From the NCBI GenBank assembly GCA_946412245.1, contig CAMKGM010000011.1, forward strand, positions 1 to 64,000: a stretch of DNA of 64,000 nt, read 5' to 3'. The translations under genes and the position numbers were made by a program. This document shows, piece by piece, positions 18,050-27,128 of this stretch; positions within the stretch are counted from its first letter, which is position 1; the number at the start of each line of letters is the position of its first letter. The notes beneath the pieces are model-generated. The model saw only the letters and a list, made by a program, of their open reading frames with translations, ran no database searches and had not been told where the DNA came from. Origin of the DNA: an uncultured Bacteroidales bacterium (GTDB lineage: Bacteria; Bacteroidota; Bacteroidia; Bacteroidales; Muribaculaceae).

Positions 18050-20128
18050 ATGAAAGGAGAAGCTCAACCATTAATAAAATTCTTTGATGGGTCGGACAAA
18101 CGATTCATCATACCTCTATACCAGCGCAATTATGACTGGAAAGAGGAAAACTGCAAGCAACTATTTCAAGACTTGTTGAAGTTGCACAAGAGCGGACGAA
18201 GCAGCCACTTTTTCGGCAGTATCGTTTCAAGCATAGAACAAGGCACTGAAGACCGCTTTATCATTGATGGTCAACAGCGCATAACAACTGTGTCGCTGAT
18301 TCTAATTGCAATGGTGAATGCTTATAAAGACGGATTGTTAACCGCTACTGACACAAAGTTACACGAGAAAATCTTCAAACGCTACCTAGTAGACGAATAC
18401 CAAGAGGATGAACGTAAAGTTAAGCTCAAACCCATCAAGAAAGATATGCAAGCTTTCGACGCATTGCTATATCTCCCTAAGGAGCAATACATCAAAGCAT
18501 CAAATGTGACTCGCAATTATGAGTTTTTCATGGATGAAATCCTCAAATGCAAGCTTACACTGGATGAGCTATTTGACACCATCAAGAAACTTGAAGTTAT
18601 CAATATCAAGCTTGATGAAGACGATGACGCACAACTCATCTTCGAGAGTCTGAACTCTACCGGCCTCGACCTCACAGAAGCCGATAAGATTAGGAACTAC
18701 CTGCTCATGTCGCTCACGCCACAAGAACAGGACGACTTGTATACACGATTCTGGAATCCCATTGAAGAAAGCACGAAATATGACACATCTCCTTTTGTGC
18801 GTGACTATCTCACCATGAAACAGGGCAAGATAGGTCGCATCGACAAAATCTATTTCATTTTCAAGGAATACGCTGAAAAAGAAGCAACCGATAGAACAGA
18901 ACTTCTGCGTGATATGTACCATTACGCAGAAATCTACAAACAAATTGATAACGCTAGCACCCAGTTCAACAAAGTCAACATTCAACTCAAACAGATGCAC
19001 AGTTTGGAGTCCACAGTCGCATATCCATTTTATATGGCATTTTTTGATTATGCCACCAAAATGAACATGAGTGAGGATAGCATTTGTCGCGTACTTGACA
19101 TAGTTGAAAGTTACTGGACACGACGCATCATGTGCAACTTGCCATCTAATGCACTCAATAAGGTCTTCGCTACACTTCATCGAGATGTTGTAAAAGCGAT
19201 TGACAAATCAACTGTAAATGGCGTTGGACCAGAATATGTTGATGTGTTAATCTATATCCTACTACACAAAGAACAGTCATCAATATTCCCAAGAGACGAT
19301 AAGTTCAAAGTGTCGTTTGCTGAACGACAAGTTTATAAGATGCCAAGACCATTACGAACTTTTATTATTGAAAGGCTTGAAAACCGCAATAGCAACGAAC
19401 GGCACGATATTGTAAAACTTCTATCAGAAGACAAGATTACCATTGAGCATATTATGCCGCAAACGCTTTCAGAAAAATGGAAAGAAGCACTTGGCGAAGA
19501 TTGGGAACGCATACATGAGCAGTACTTGCACACAATGGCAAACCTCACTCTCACAGGATACAACTCACAATATAGCAACTTGTCGTTCATCAAAAAGAGA
19601 GATATGGACAAAGGGTTTAATGATAGCGCATTCCGTTTAAACAACGATGTTAAAGGCTTTGATAAGTGGACTGAAGAAGAAATATTGAAAAGGCAAACCA
19701 GCTTACTTAATGTAGCACTGAGTTTATGGCCAATGCCAACCACTTCTTTTATTCCCTTCAAGCGTGAAGCTGAAACTGCCACCCTCGATGAAGATTACGA
19801 GTTCACTGGCAAATCACTGCAAGCATACTCATTCCTCGGCAACCGATATGTTGTTAACACATGGAAAGATATGCTGATTAATGTCTGCATTCTTGCCATG
19901 CATGAACATCGTGCCACTTTTGAGTGGATGAGTGCCGGGGAAATAAACCATCTCTCAAGAAAGCCAGAAGACTGGAATAGTGAAATATCTGATGGAATTT
20001 ATGTCTGGTCTTCAAACAGCACGGCAACGAAAATCGGGATACTACGCGGCATTTTTGAAGAATGTAACATCCAAGGCTCAGAACTTAGCTTTGAATTCCG
20101 CCCAGAAATCGATGATGAAGACGAATAA
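18050..20128 (+). CDS. DUF262/DUF1524 protein, GmrSD-like (type IV restriction family)
   Basis: FIIPLYQRNYDWKEENCKQLFQDL, FIIDGQQRITTVSLI (DGQQR motif), C-terminal HNH-like ITIEHIMPQTLSEKWKEAL...NLTLTGYNSQYSNLSF. Confidence 0.9.
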   Translation: MKGEAQPLIKFFDGSDKRFIIPLYQRNYDWKEENCKQLFQDLLKLHKSGRSSHFFGSIVSSIEQGTEDRFIIDGQQRITTVSLILIAMVNAYKDGLLTATDTKLHEKIFKRYLVDEYQEDERKVKLKPIKKDMQAFDALLYLPKEQYIKASNVTRNYEFFMDEILKCKLTLDELFDTIKKLEVINIKLDEDDDAQLIFESLNSTGLDLTEADKIRNYLLMSLTPQEQDDLYTRFWNPIEESTKYDTSPFVRDYLTMKQGKIGRIDKIYFIFKEYAEKEATDRTELLRDMYHYAEIYKQIDNASTQFNKVNIQLKQMHSLESTVAYPFYMAFFDYATKMNMSEDSICRVLDIVESYWTRRIMCNLPSNALNKVFATLHRDVVKAIDKSTVNGVGPEYVDVLIYILLHKEQSSIFPRDDKFKVSFAERQVYKMPRPLRTFIIERLENRNSNERHDIVKLLSEDKITIEHIMPQTLSEKWKEALGEDWERIHEQYLHTMANLTLTGYNSQYSNLSFIKKRDMDKGFNDSAFRLNNDVKGFDKWTEEEILKRQTSLLNVALSLWPMPTTSFIPFKREAETATLDEDYEFTGKSLQAYSFLGNRYVVNTWKDMLINVCILAMHEHRATFEWMSAGEINHLSRKPEDWNSEISDGIYVWSSNSTATKIGILRGIFEECNIQGSELSFEFRPEIDDEDE

Positions 20129-20212
20129 TCTCAACGGAAACGAGTGACTAACGTTATTTTTGGGGAATTAAAGGCATATTCCGAGTTTTTTCTGTAAATT
20201 TGTGCTGCTAAA

Positions 20213-20274
20213 AACTCACAACTGACAACTGAAAACTCACAACTGACAACTGATAACTGACAACTGAAAACTAC
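20213..20274. repeat. Short tandem repeat (ACAACTG-type units)
   Basis: aactcacaactgacaactgaaaactcacaactgacaactgataactgacaactgaaaact directly before pepP. Confidence 0.8.
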
Positions 20275-20284
20275 ATATACAACT

Positions 20285-22066
20285 ATGAGCAAAGAAACCT
20301 ATCAGCACCTTGAGAATCTGCGCAACCTCATGCGCCAGAACAATGTCGACGCCTTCATCATTCCGGGCACCGACCCACACCAGAGCGAATACATCAGCGC
20401 ACACTGGAAGTTCCGCGACTACATCACCGGCTTCACCGGCAGCAACGGCACCGCCGTCGTCACCCTCGACAAAGCCGCACTGTGGACCGACTCGCGCTAC
20501 TTTCTGCAAGCCGAGCAGCAACTCGACCAAAGCGGATTTGAACTGGTGAAAGAAGGCATTGAAGGCGAACCCGACATTCACCAATGGCTCGCCCAAAATC
20601 TGGAAGAAGACTCCGTGATAGCCATCAACGGCCGTCTCTTCTCTCTGCTCGAGGCCAACAGACTCGAGGTGTTCTGCGGCGAAAACGGATTCATGCTCGT
20701 CACCGACTTCTATCCTGAAGATCGCGTGTGGCCCGACCGTCCGGCACGCCCCTCGGCACCCGCCTTTGTACACGATGTGGAGTATGCCGGCGAGGATGTC
20801 GACAGCAAGCTACAGCGCGTCATGCAGGCTGTCAAGGCCGCCGGTGCCGACAGTCTGCTCATCACCGCACTCGACGAGATTGCGTGGCTCTTTAACCTGC
20901 GCGGCAGCGATGTGGAGTTTACTCCGGTAGTCATCGCCTTTGCCTTCATTTCGCTACACGACCGCGTGCTTTTCATCGACGACAACAAGGTTACTAAAGA
21001 GGTGAAACAGCATCTCAAGGACTGTGACGTGAAAATCAAGGACTACGACGACGTGGAGAAATTCCTTGAGCACCGCAAGGAGCGCGAGGTCATCATCCTC
21101 GACCCCAACCGCGTGAGCGACACTCTGGGTCAGGCTCTGCTATGCCAAAAGACCTATATGCCCTCGCCTGTCATCGCCATCAAGGCCGAGAAAAACGAAG
21201 TGCAGATTGAGGGATTCCGCCATGCCATGGAACGCGACGGCGCAGCCCTTGTGCGGCTCATGATGTGGCTCGAACAGACAGCTCCATCAGGAACCATCAA
21301 CGAGATTGACGTGTGGACACGAGGCCAGGAGGAACGTGCCAAGAGCGACCTGTACCGCGGCGACAGCTTCGCCATGATCTGCGGCTATCGCGAGCACGGT
21401 GCCATTGTGCACTATCAGGCTACTGAGGAGAGTGCCTCCATCCTGCAGGGCGACGGACTGTTGCTCATTGACTCGGGCGCACAATACCTCGACGGAACCA
21501 CCGACATCACCCGCACCATCACCCTGGGCAACCCCACCCCCGACGAGATTCACGACTACACCCTCGTGCTCAAGGGCCACCTGGCGCTGGCACGCGCCCA
21601 GTTCCCCGTAGGCACGCGCGGTGTGCAACTCGACGCGCTGGCGCGCATGCCGCTCTGGAGCGAGGGACTCGGCTACTTGCACGGCACCGGACACGGTGTG
21701 GGCCACTTCCTGGGCTGCCACGAGGGGCCTCACAGCATCCGCCTCGACCTGAATCCCGCGCCACTGCGTCCCGGCTACATCACCAGCGACGAGCCCGGCA
21801 TCTACCGCGCCGGCCGATACGGCATTCGCACCGAGAACCTGCTGCTCTGCGTCGAGGGACCCAAGACCGAGGAGTTCGGCGACTTCCTGCGCTTCGAGAC
21901 CCTCACCCTCTTCCCCTACGACCGCCGTCTCATCGACCTCTCGATGCTCAACCCCGAAGAGGTGAAGCAAATCAACGACTACCACGCCATGGTGCTCGAG
22001 CGCCTCACGCCCTATCTACAACCCGAGGAACTCACCTGGCTCACCGCCCGGTGCGCCCCCCTCTAA
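20285..22066 (+). CDS. pepP: Xaa-Pro aminopeptidase / aminopeptidase P family (M24)
   Basis: IPGTDPHQSEYISAHWKFRDYITGFTGSNGTAVV; metal-site region LIDSGAQYLDGTTDITRTI, GTGHGVGHFLGCHEGPHSIR. Confidence 0.93.
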   Translation: MSKETYQHLENLRNLMRQNNVDAFIIPGTDPHQSEYISAHWKFRDYITGFTGSNGTAVVTLDKAALWTDSRYFLQAEQQLDQSGFELVKEGIEGEPDIHQWLAQNLEEDSVIAINGRLFSLLEANRLEVFCGENGFMLVTDFYPEDRVWPDRPARPSAPAFVHDVEYAGEDVDSKLQRVMQAVKAAGADSLLITALDEIAWLFNLRGSDVEFTPVVIAFAFISLHDRVLFIDDNKVTKEVKQHLKDCDVKIKDYDDVEKFLEHRKEREVIILDPNRVSDTLGQALLCQKTYMPSPVIAIKAEKNEVQIEGFRHAMERDGAALVRLMMWLEQTAPSGTINEIDVWTRGQEERAKSDLYRGDSFAMICGYREHGAIVHYQATEESASILQGDGLLLIDSGAQYLDGTTDITRTITLGNPTPDEIHDYTLVLKGHLALARAQFPVGTRGVQLDALARMPLWSEGLGYLHGTGHGVGHFLGCHEGPHSIRLDLNPAPLRPGYITSDEPGIYRAGRYGIRTENLLLCVEGPKTEEFGDFLRFETLTLFPYDRRLIDLSMLNPEEVKQINDYHAMVLERLTPYLQPEELTWLTARCAPL

Positions 22067-22111
22067 CTTCTTATGGGGTTTGCATAAGTCAATTGACTGT
22101 TGTATTCATGA

Positions 22112-22242
22112 GGAAGTCGACCTCGAAGAGGTCAAATGGGTCGAAGGCCCATCATGTGATTAACACCATGCCAGAGGGTCGGAGACCCTCGCAGCTTGGT
22201 GCCAGACAATAACCCGGAAATGTGCCTCGAAGAGGAACTTCC
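22112..22242. repeat. Structured dispersed repeat, copy B
   Basis: Terminal inverted repeat GGAAGT...ACTTCC; internal hairpins GACCTCgaAGAGGTC, TGGGtcgaaggCCCA, GAGGGTCggaGACCCTC; conserved core shared with copy A. Confidence 0.87.
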
Positions 22243-22285
22243 ACATTAGCATTACAATTAATTTTAGCATTAGCATACATAACAA

Positions 22286-22807
22286 ATGGCAATCATCAAA
22301 AAAGTAAGGGGCTATGACCCCAAAATAGGCAAAGGATGTTTCCTTGCCGACAACGCAGTCGTCGTGGGCGACGTCACCATGGGTGAAGGCTGCAGCATTT
22401 GGTTCGGAGCCGTGCTGCGCGGCGATGTCAACACCATCACCATTGGCAACCGCGTCAACATTCAAGACAATGCTGTGATTCACACACTCTACGAGAAATC
22501 TGTCACTGAAATTGGCGACGATGTCTCCATAGGCCACAACGTCGTGGTTCATGGCGCCAAGATTGGTAACATGGCGCTCATTGGCATGGGCAGCATCATC
22601 CTCGACCATGCCGAGGTGGGCGAAGGTGCCATCGTGGCGGCCGGTAGCGTGGTGCTCGGCGGAACCAAGATAGGCCCTCACGAACTCTGGGCCGGCAGCC
22701 CCGCCAAGTTCAAGAAGATGGTCGACCCCGCACAGGCCAGCGAAATCAACGTGAAGATAGCCCGCAACTACCTCATGTACTCTATCTGGTACGAGCAAGA
22801 CGAGTAG
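22286..22807 (+). CDS. Gamma-carbonic anhydrase family / hexapeptide-repeat protein
   Basis: Left-handed beta-helix: NAVVVGDVTMGEGCSIWFGAVLRGDVNTITIGNRVNIQDNAVIHTLYEKSVTEIGDDVSIGHNVVVHGAKIGNMALIGMGSIIL. Confidence 0.93.
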   Translation: MAIIKKVRGYDPKIGKGCFLADNAVVVGDVTMGEGCSIWFGAVLRGDVNTITIGNRVNIQDNAVIHTLYEKSVTEIGDDVSIGHNVVVHGAKIGNMALIGMGSIILDHAEVGEGAIVAAGSVVLGGTKIGPHELWAGSPAKFKKMVDPAQASEINVKIARNYLMYSIWYEQDE

Positions 22808-22847
22808 CAACTCAAGAATGCATCACAACTCCTTGATTCCGTAGAGA

Positions 22848-22992
22848 TTAATTGTTTCTGTGGAGTTAGGACGTGTGCAATTAATCCCGTTAGGGATGTC
22901 AAGCAAATAGGCAGGGGTGCAGCCGCAGGCGGAACCCCTGTAAATGGTTGCGACCAAAAGGATTAGCCCCATCGGGGCGACAGACACCATTA
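22848..22992. repeat. Second type of multi-hairpin intergenic element
   Basis: ATCCCgttaGGGAT (22884-22897), CAGGGGT...ACCCCTG (22912-22940), GCCCCatcGGGGC (22966-22978). Confidence 0.6.
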
Positions 22993-23077
22993 GAGATTTC
23001 GCAAAATGTGAAAGATTTTTTTTCGCAAAATGCGTAACGCAAAATGTAGCGTAATAATGTAGCGTCCTGAAAGATTA

Positions 23078-23158
23078 GGGAAGACCGGGAATCTTGGGAA
23101 GACCGGGAATCTTGGGAAGACCGGGAAAGTTGGGAAAGTTGGGAAAGTTGGGAAAATG
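23078..23158. repeat. Tandem repeat / VNTR: gggaagaccgggaatctt (18 bp, 9-bp sub-unit) then gggaaagtt
   Basis: 18-bp units at 23078, 23096 and 23114; 9-bp units at 23132 and 23141. Confidence 0.92.
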
Positions 23159-23613
23159 GAGAATTTGTAGACTTGCATGGTACATCGTTGTAGGGTCACC
23201 ACCTGTGCTCTGCCGTCAATCGAAAGTTCAAATAGATTTGACTCTGCATTCGGCTCGCACGATTGGTGGCGACGTGGGAAGGATTATACTGCGTTCGTGG
23301 GATATTGTACTGTATTCGTGGTTCGCGCTTCGCGCATCATGGTGTAGTTTTTTGTTTTGTAATCGCGTGCGGCGATGAGCAACCGCATAGCCACAAGCAC
23401 TCACGCTTGGGCAATGAGGGATTACGAGCAGTCGAATATTCGATTATTCGAACAGTCAAAGTGAACTAATGAGTTGGATGGGAAAGGCGGGAAAAATGGG
23501 AAGGATGTCAATGAGCGTGGGGTGTGTGGCAAAGATAATGCAAGGGCGGTGCGAATACCATAGTAAACGCACAGTGAATAACTACGGAGAGGAACCACAG
23601 TTGTGTGGGGCGG

Positions 23614-24333
23614 TTAATATTTCAGGAGTCGCTGCAGCTGGGCATCGGTGGCGTGCGGCAGCACCCCGCGCAGGTGAGCGAGCATCTTGTCATGCGACTC
23701 CCGGGGCGTGCTCGGGCAGACACAAGCCTCGCGGCCATAGAGCGCCTCGGGCGTAGTGAGCAACGACCATCCCCAGCCATACTCGCGGTTGTGACGGTCA
23801 CGAGGATAAACAAAGTCTTGCGTGACGATGTGGCACGACATCTGCAGACGTGTAACAAAGGCATCAAAGCGGCTGCGCATCTTGGGCCCGGTAAAACCGC
23901 ACGCACGGCGCAACTCACGCGTGATGAGGCTACCATGCGCCTGCAGCGTGGCAAGGATGGCCGCCTCAATAGAGTCCTCGTCAATGCTCGGTGCATTAGC
24001 GCGACGCAGGTTCATGAAGTCGGGCCACCACTCCATGGCGATGAACCCGGCTTTCTTGCCGAAGAACTTACCGTAGACGCAGTCGCCCTCATTGATTACA
24101 CTGCCTTTCCACTTCCACAGCGGCCAGTCCCAACCACCGTCGGGGTACACCACATAACGGCATTCTTCATCGACCAATTCCATGGCCGAGAATCCCGGAA
24201 TGCCACTGTCAAGCAGAGGCAGGAATCCCACCTCATGTATCAAGTCGATGAGCTCACCCGCATTGCTCACAAGTTTTCTGTTATCCATCATTGTTGTTAA
24301 GAACGTGGTGGCCACTATCAGAGCGACCACCAC
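23614..24333 (-). CDS. AlkZ-related / winged-helix protein
   Basis: ELIDLIHEVGFLPLLDSGIPGFSAMELV...DGGWDWPLWKWKGSVINEGDCVYGKFFGKKAGFIAMEWWPDF...; winged-helix-like AILATLQAHGSLITRELRRACGFTGPKMRSRFDAFVTRLQMSCHIVTQDF. Confidence 0.6.
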   Translation of the reverse strand: MVVALIVATTFLTTMMDNRKLVSNAGELIDLIHEVGFLPLLDSGIPGFSAMELVDEECRYVVYPDGGWDWPLWKWKGSVINEGDCVYGKFFGKKAGFIAMEWWPDFMNLRRANAPSIDEDSIEAAILATLQAHGSLITRELRRACGFTGPKMRSRFDAFVTRLQMSCHIVTQDFVYPRDRHNREYGWGWSLLTTPEALYGREACVCPSTPRESHDKMLAHLRGVLPHATDAQLQRLLKY

Positions 24334-24368
24334 GATTATACTTATAAGTGAGTATTCATTGAAACGTG

Positions 24369-25490
24369 CTATTTGCGCTTGCGGTTGCGCACACTGCGGG
24401 TAGCGCCCGACGAGCCGCTTGACGACTTGGTGCGCGACTTAACCTTGGTGTTGTTCTTCTTGCCGCTGTCGCTCTTCGACGAACCGCGCTTAGTAGTACG
24501 CACACTCTTGGTCTCCTCTTTGGCTTTCTCCTTGGTAGCGGTTTCCTCTCCCTCGGTTGCTTCCTCGCCTTCTTCACCCTTCGCGGCCTTCTTTTGAGCC
24601 AGGAGTTCTTCGCGCGAGGGAACCCAAAGGTTCTTATCGAACATGCGCAGGCGAGCCTCGATGCTGTCCTGGGCGTGTTTGTAAGCCTCATCATCGGGGA
24701 ACTGCTGACGCAGCGAGAGGTTACGCAAGTTCTTCACCTTATAAATCTCGCCGGTGTACATATTGAGTTTAAAGAAATCGTCGAGGTTGTAGCGTGGCAG
24801 GTTGTTGTCATCGTCGGTAAAGACGTATTGCTGCGCCAGGTAAGGACGAATCTCGTTGAGTTTGACCCAGAACATGGGGTAACGAATGGCCTCGCCGCCG
24901 AACTCGTCCTGACGGTGCAGCACGGGGCACACCGCCTCAACACGCGCCTTCATGGCATTGGCACGAGTGTCGAACTCCCACTTCTCAATGATGTAGTAGC
25001 TCAGAATCTCGTTGCCGGGAATGTCAGCGTCCTCAATGGCATATTTGGGATTCTTCTCGGTGCTGCCTTTGGCGTTAGAGTAGAGCACATGGAAGCGGTC
25101 GAGCATCTCGCCCACCTTGATTTGGAACTCGTCGGTGAACATCTCGCGTCCGTCGAGGTACTCATAGGCCTTAATCTCGTTGTTGGCGAGCAGGCGCATG
25201 ATGATGAAGAACAGACTCTGTCCGTCTTCATTGGGTTCCTCGGGATAGTAGAGCGCGGGATTCTTGCCCTTGGTGAGGTCAAGTTGGCGATAGATAACCT
25301 TCATCCATTGCAGGTCGGCATCGCTGGGTTCCTTCACCTCGTAGAACGACTGTTGACGCTCGGTGATTTGCTTACCCGATTTCTTGTCTTTGGCCTTGTC
25401 GGCATCTCTGCGCCGCACCACCTGTGCGTTGACCGACGAAACGGCAAACGCCACAAGTAAGGCCGATAGAATCAATTTAGAGAACTTCAT
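24369..25490 (-). CDS. gldN: Type IX secretion/gliding motility protein GldN/PorN
   Basis: Position downstream of gldM; QSFYEVKEPSDADLQWMKVIYRQLDLTKGKNPALYYPEEP typical of GldN. Confidence 0.9.
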   Translation of the reverse strand: MKFSKLILSALLVAFAVSSVNAQVVRRRDADKAKDKKSGKQITERQQSFYEVKEPSDADLQWMKVIYRQLDLTKGKNPALYYPEEPNEDGQSLFFIIMRLLANNEIKAYEYLDGREMFTDEFQIKVGEMLDRFHVLYSNAKGSTEKNPKYAIEDADIPGNEILSYYIIEKWEFDTRANAMKARVEAVCPVLHRQDEFGGEAIRYPMFWVKLNEIRPYLAQQYVFTDDDNNLPRYNLDDFFKLNMYTGEIYKVKNLRNLSLRQQFPDDEAYKHAQDSIEARLRMFDKNLWVPSREELLAQKKAAKGEEGEEATEGEETATKEKAKEETKSVRTTKRGSSKSDSGKKNNTKVKSRTKSSSGSSGATRSVRNRKRK

Positions 25491-25525
25491 ATCTCGTGAT
25501 TTATTGTGTTAATCAAGTTAAGTTA

Positions 25526-27103
25526 CTAATTTACGATTACTTCCATAGGCGCAATGTCGCGCGTTATGCCATCGGGACCGGTAGCCTTGACACGGGAGAT
25601 GTAGAAACGCTTGCCGTGTTGCAGGCGACGGATGGCGGTCTTTTGGCGCTCAGAGAAGCTGGCTCCGGCCGACACCTCGGGAATGGCGTTGCCCATAGAG
25701 TCGAAGAAGACGGTCTCGAAGCTAACCACGCGGTAGTCAATGTTGAGCATATCGTCGTCGATAGCGGCATCGAGTCCACCGGCAGCAAGCAGTAATCCCT
25801 TGGAGAAGGGACGACCACCCTTGTAGCGTGCCGATTGTCCGTTAGCATCCTTATAGGTAATGAAGGGCATCGGGTCGGGCAACTTGCGCACCCTGAAGGT
25901 GGTAGAACCCACATTGGTACGAGTGCCGTCAATCTCGGCAGTCACGGTGATTTCGCAGTTGGTGCCCACCTTGCCCGGACGAGCCACCCAATGGTCACCG
26001 CTCTTGACGAGCGAACCGTTGGTCATAGTAGCCGAGATGGCCGAACTGGGCACACCCGGCACACCAATTGAAATGGGGTTGTCGATACCGGCATAGAGCA
26101 CATTCATCATCATGGCCGAGATGGTTGCGAGAGGATCGAACACGGTGTACGACGACTTGAAGTCGCGTTTTGTTACCGAACCGTCGCGTCCTATCACCTC
26201 GATGAAGCCCGAATAGTCGAATTTGCCCGACTGTGATGCCGTCACCTCATACAGACCACGGTTATTGCCCAGCAAGTGGCCGTTGACATAGACGCGAGGA
26301 CGCTGCATGGTGTCGATAGCGGCAATGACGATGTTGGCAGAGTACTTCGTGCCACGCATCACCATGCGCGATTGGGGCACTACAAATGCTTCGAGGTGGT
26401 TCACACGCAACTCGCCTGTGTCAAGGTTGTTAAGCATGGTGCTTAAAGCCTCACCCTCGGCAAAGCGCAGGTCGTTCTGCAGTTTGGTGAGCAGCGTCAC
26501 AGCTGCGATGGTGGGCATGTTCTCAAACATAGATTCTTCCCACTTTTGGTTAGCTGCAATGCCGGGAGCCTTGTACGGGTCGGTAGAGAGCGCTGCGCGA
26601 ACGGATTCACGCTTTTGCGGGTCATCGATAATCGACAAGATATAGTTGCGGTATTTATCAATTTTCTCACGCAGAATCTTGCCTTTACCGCCGGTGGCTT
26701 TTGTCATCACCTCAGAGGCTGCATCAAGATTGTCCTGATTGACGATGTTGTTCACATCTCCGTCGGGTCCATCGGCTTTCCGCACAATTTCTAACTTGAG
26801 TGCGTCGATATAGTTGTAAAGACTGTCGGTCTGTGCGCATACTTCAGTGCTCAAATCGAGCCATTGCTTGCCCTGCTTGGGAAACTTGTTGTTGAATGCC
26901 GCAATCTGTTCGAGCATGGCCTGGTTACGGGCCGTGATAGTGCGGTTAGAGCGCAGCAAGCCCGACTGGACTTGTGTGAAACCGTTCATCACCTCGCTCG
27001 AGACGTTGAGGGCGAGCATGGCTGTCAAGACGATATACATGAGGTTAATCATCTTTTGACGGGGCGACATGCGGCCGACGGTCTGATTTTTTGCGGTTGC
27101 CAT
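25526..27103 (-). CDS. gldM: Type IX secretion/gliding motility protein GldM/PorM
   Basis: MSPRQKMINLMYIVLTAMLALNVSSEVMNGF N-terminus; operon context. Confidence 0.95.
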   Translation of the reverse strand: MATAKNQTVGRMSPRQKMINLMYIVLTAMLALNVSSEVMNGFTQVQSGLLRSNRTITARNQAMLEQIAAFNNKFPKQGKQWLDLSTEVCAQTDSLYNYIDALKLEIVRKADGPDGDVNNIVNQDNLDAASEVMTKATGGKGKILREKIDKYRNYILSIIDDPQKRESVRAALSTDPYKAPGIAANQKWEESMFENMPTIAAVTLLTKLQNDLRFAEGEALSTMLNNLDTGELRVNHLEAFVVPQSRMVMRGTKYSANIVIAAIDTMQRPRVYVNGHLLGNNRGLYEVTASQSGKFDYSGFIEVIGRDGSVTKRDFKSSYTVFDPLATISAMMMNVLYAGIDNPISIGVPGVPSSAISATMTNGSLVKSGDHWVARPGKVGTNCEITVTAEIDGTRTNVGSTTFRVRKLPDPMPFITYKDANGQSARYKGGRPFSKGLLLAAGGLDAAIDDDMLNIDYRVVSFETVFFDSMGNAIPEVSAGASFSERQKTAIRRLQHGKRFYISRVKATGPDGITRDIAPMEVIVN

Positions 27104-27128
27104 TGATTAAAAAGATAGGTTTAAGTCG

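Noticed and set aside
23078-23158. Considered as coding repeat (minus-strand FPTFPVFPRFP ORF, 22990-23202)
   Set aside because: Very short ORF of pure repeat without signal or conserved context; treated as a VNTR.
23605-24300. 231-aa plus-strand ORF
   Set aside because: Antisense to the AlkZ-related gene, which has the better domain support.
24594-25460. 288-aa plus-strand ORF
   Set aside because: Antisense to gldN.
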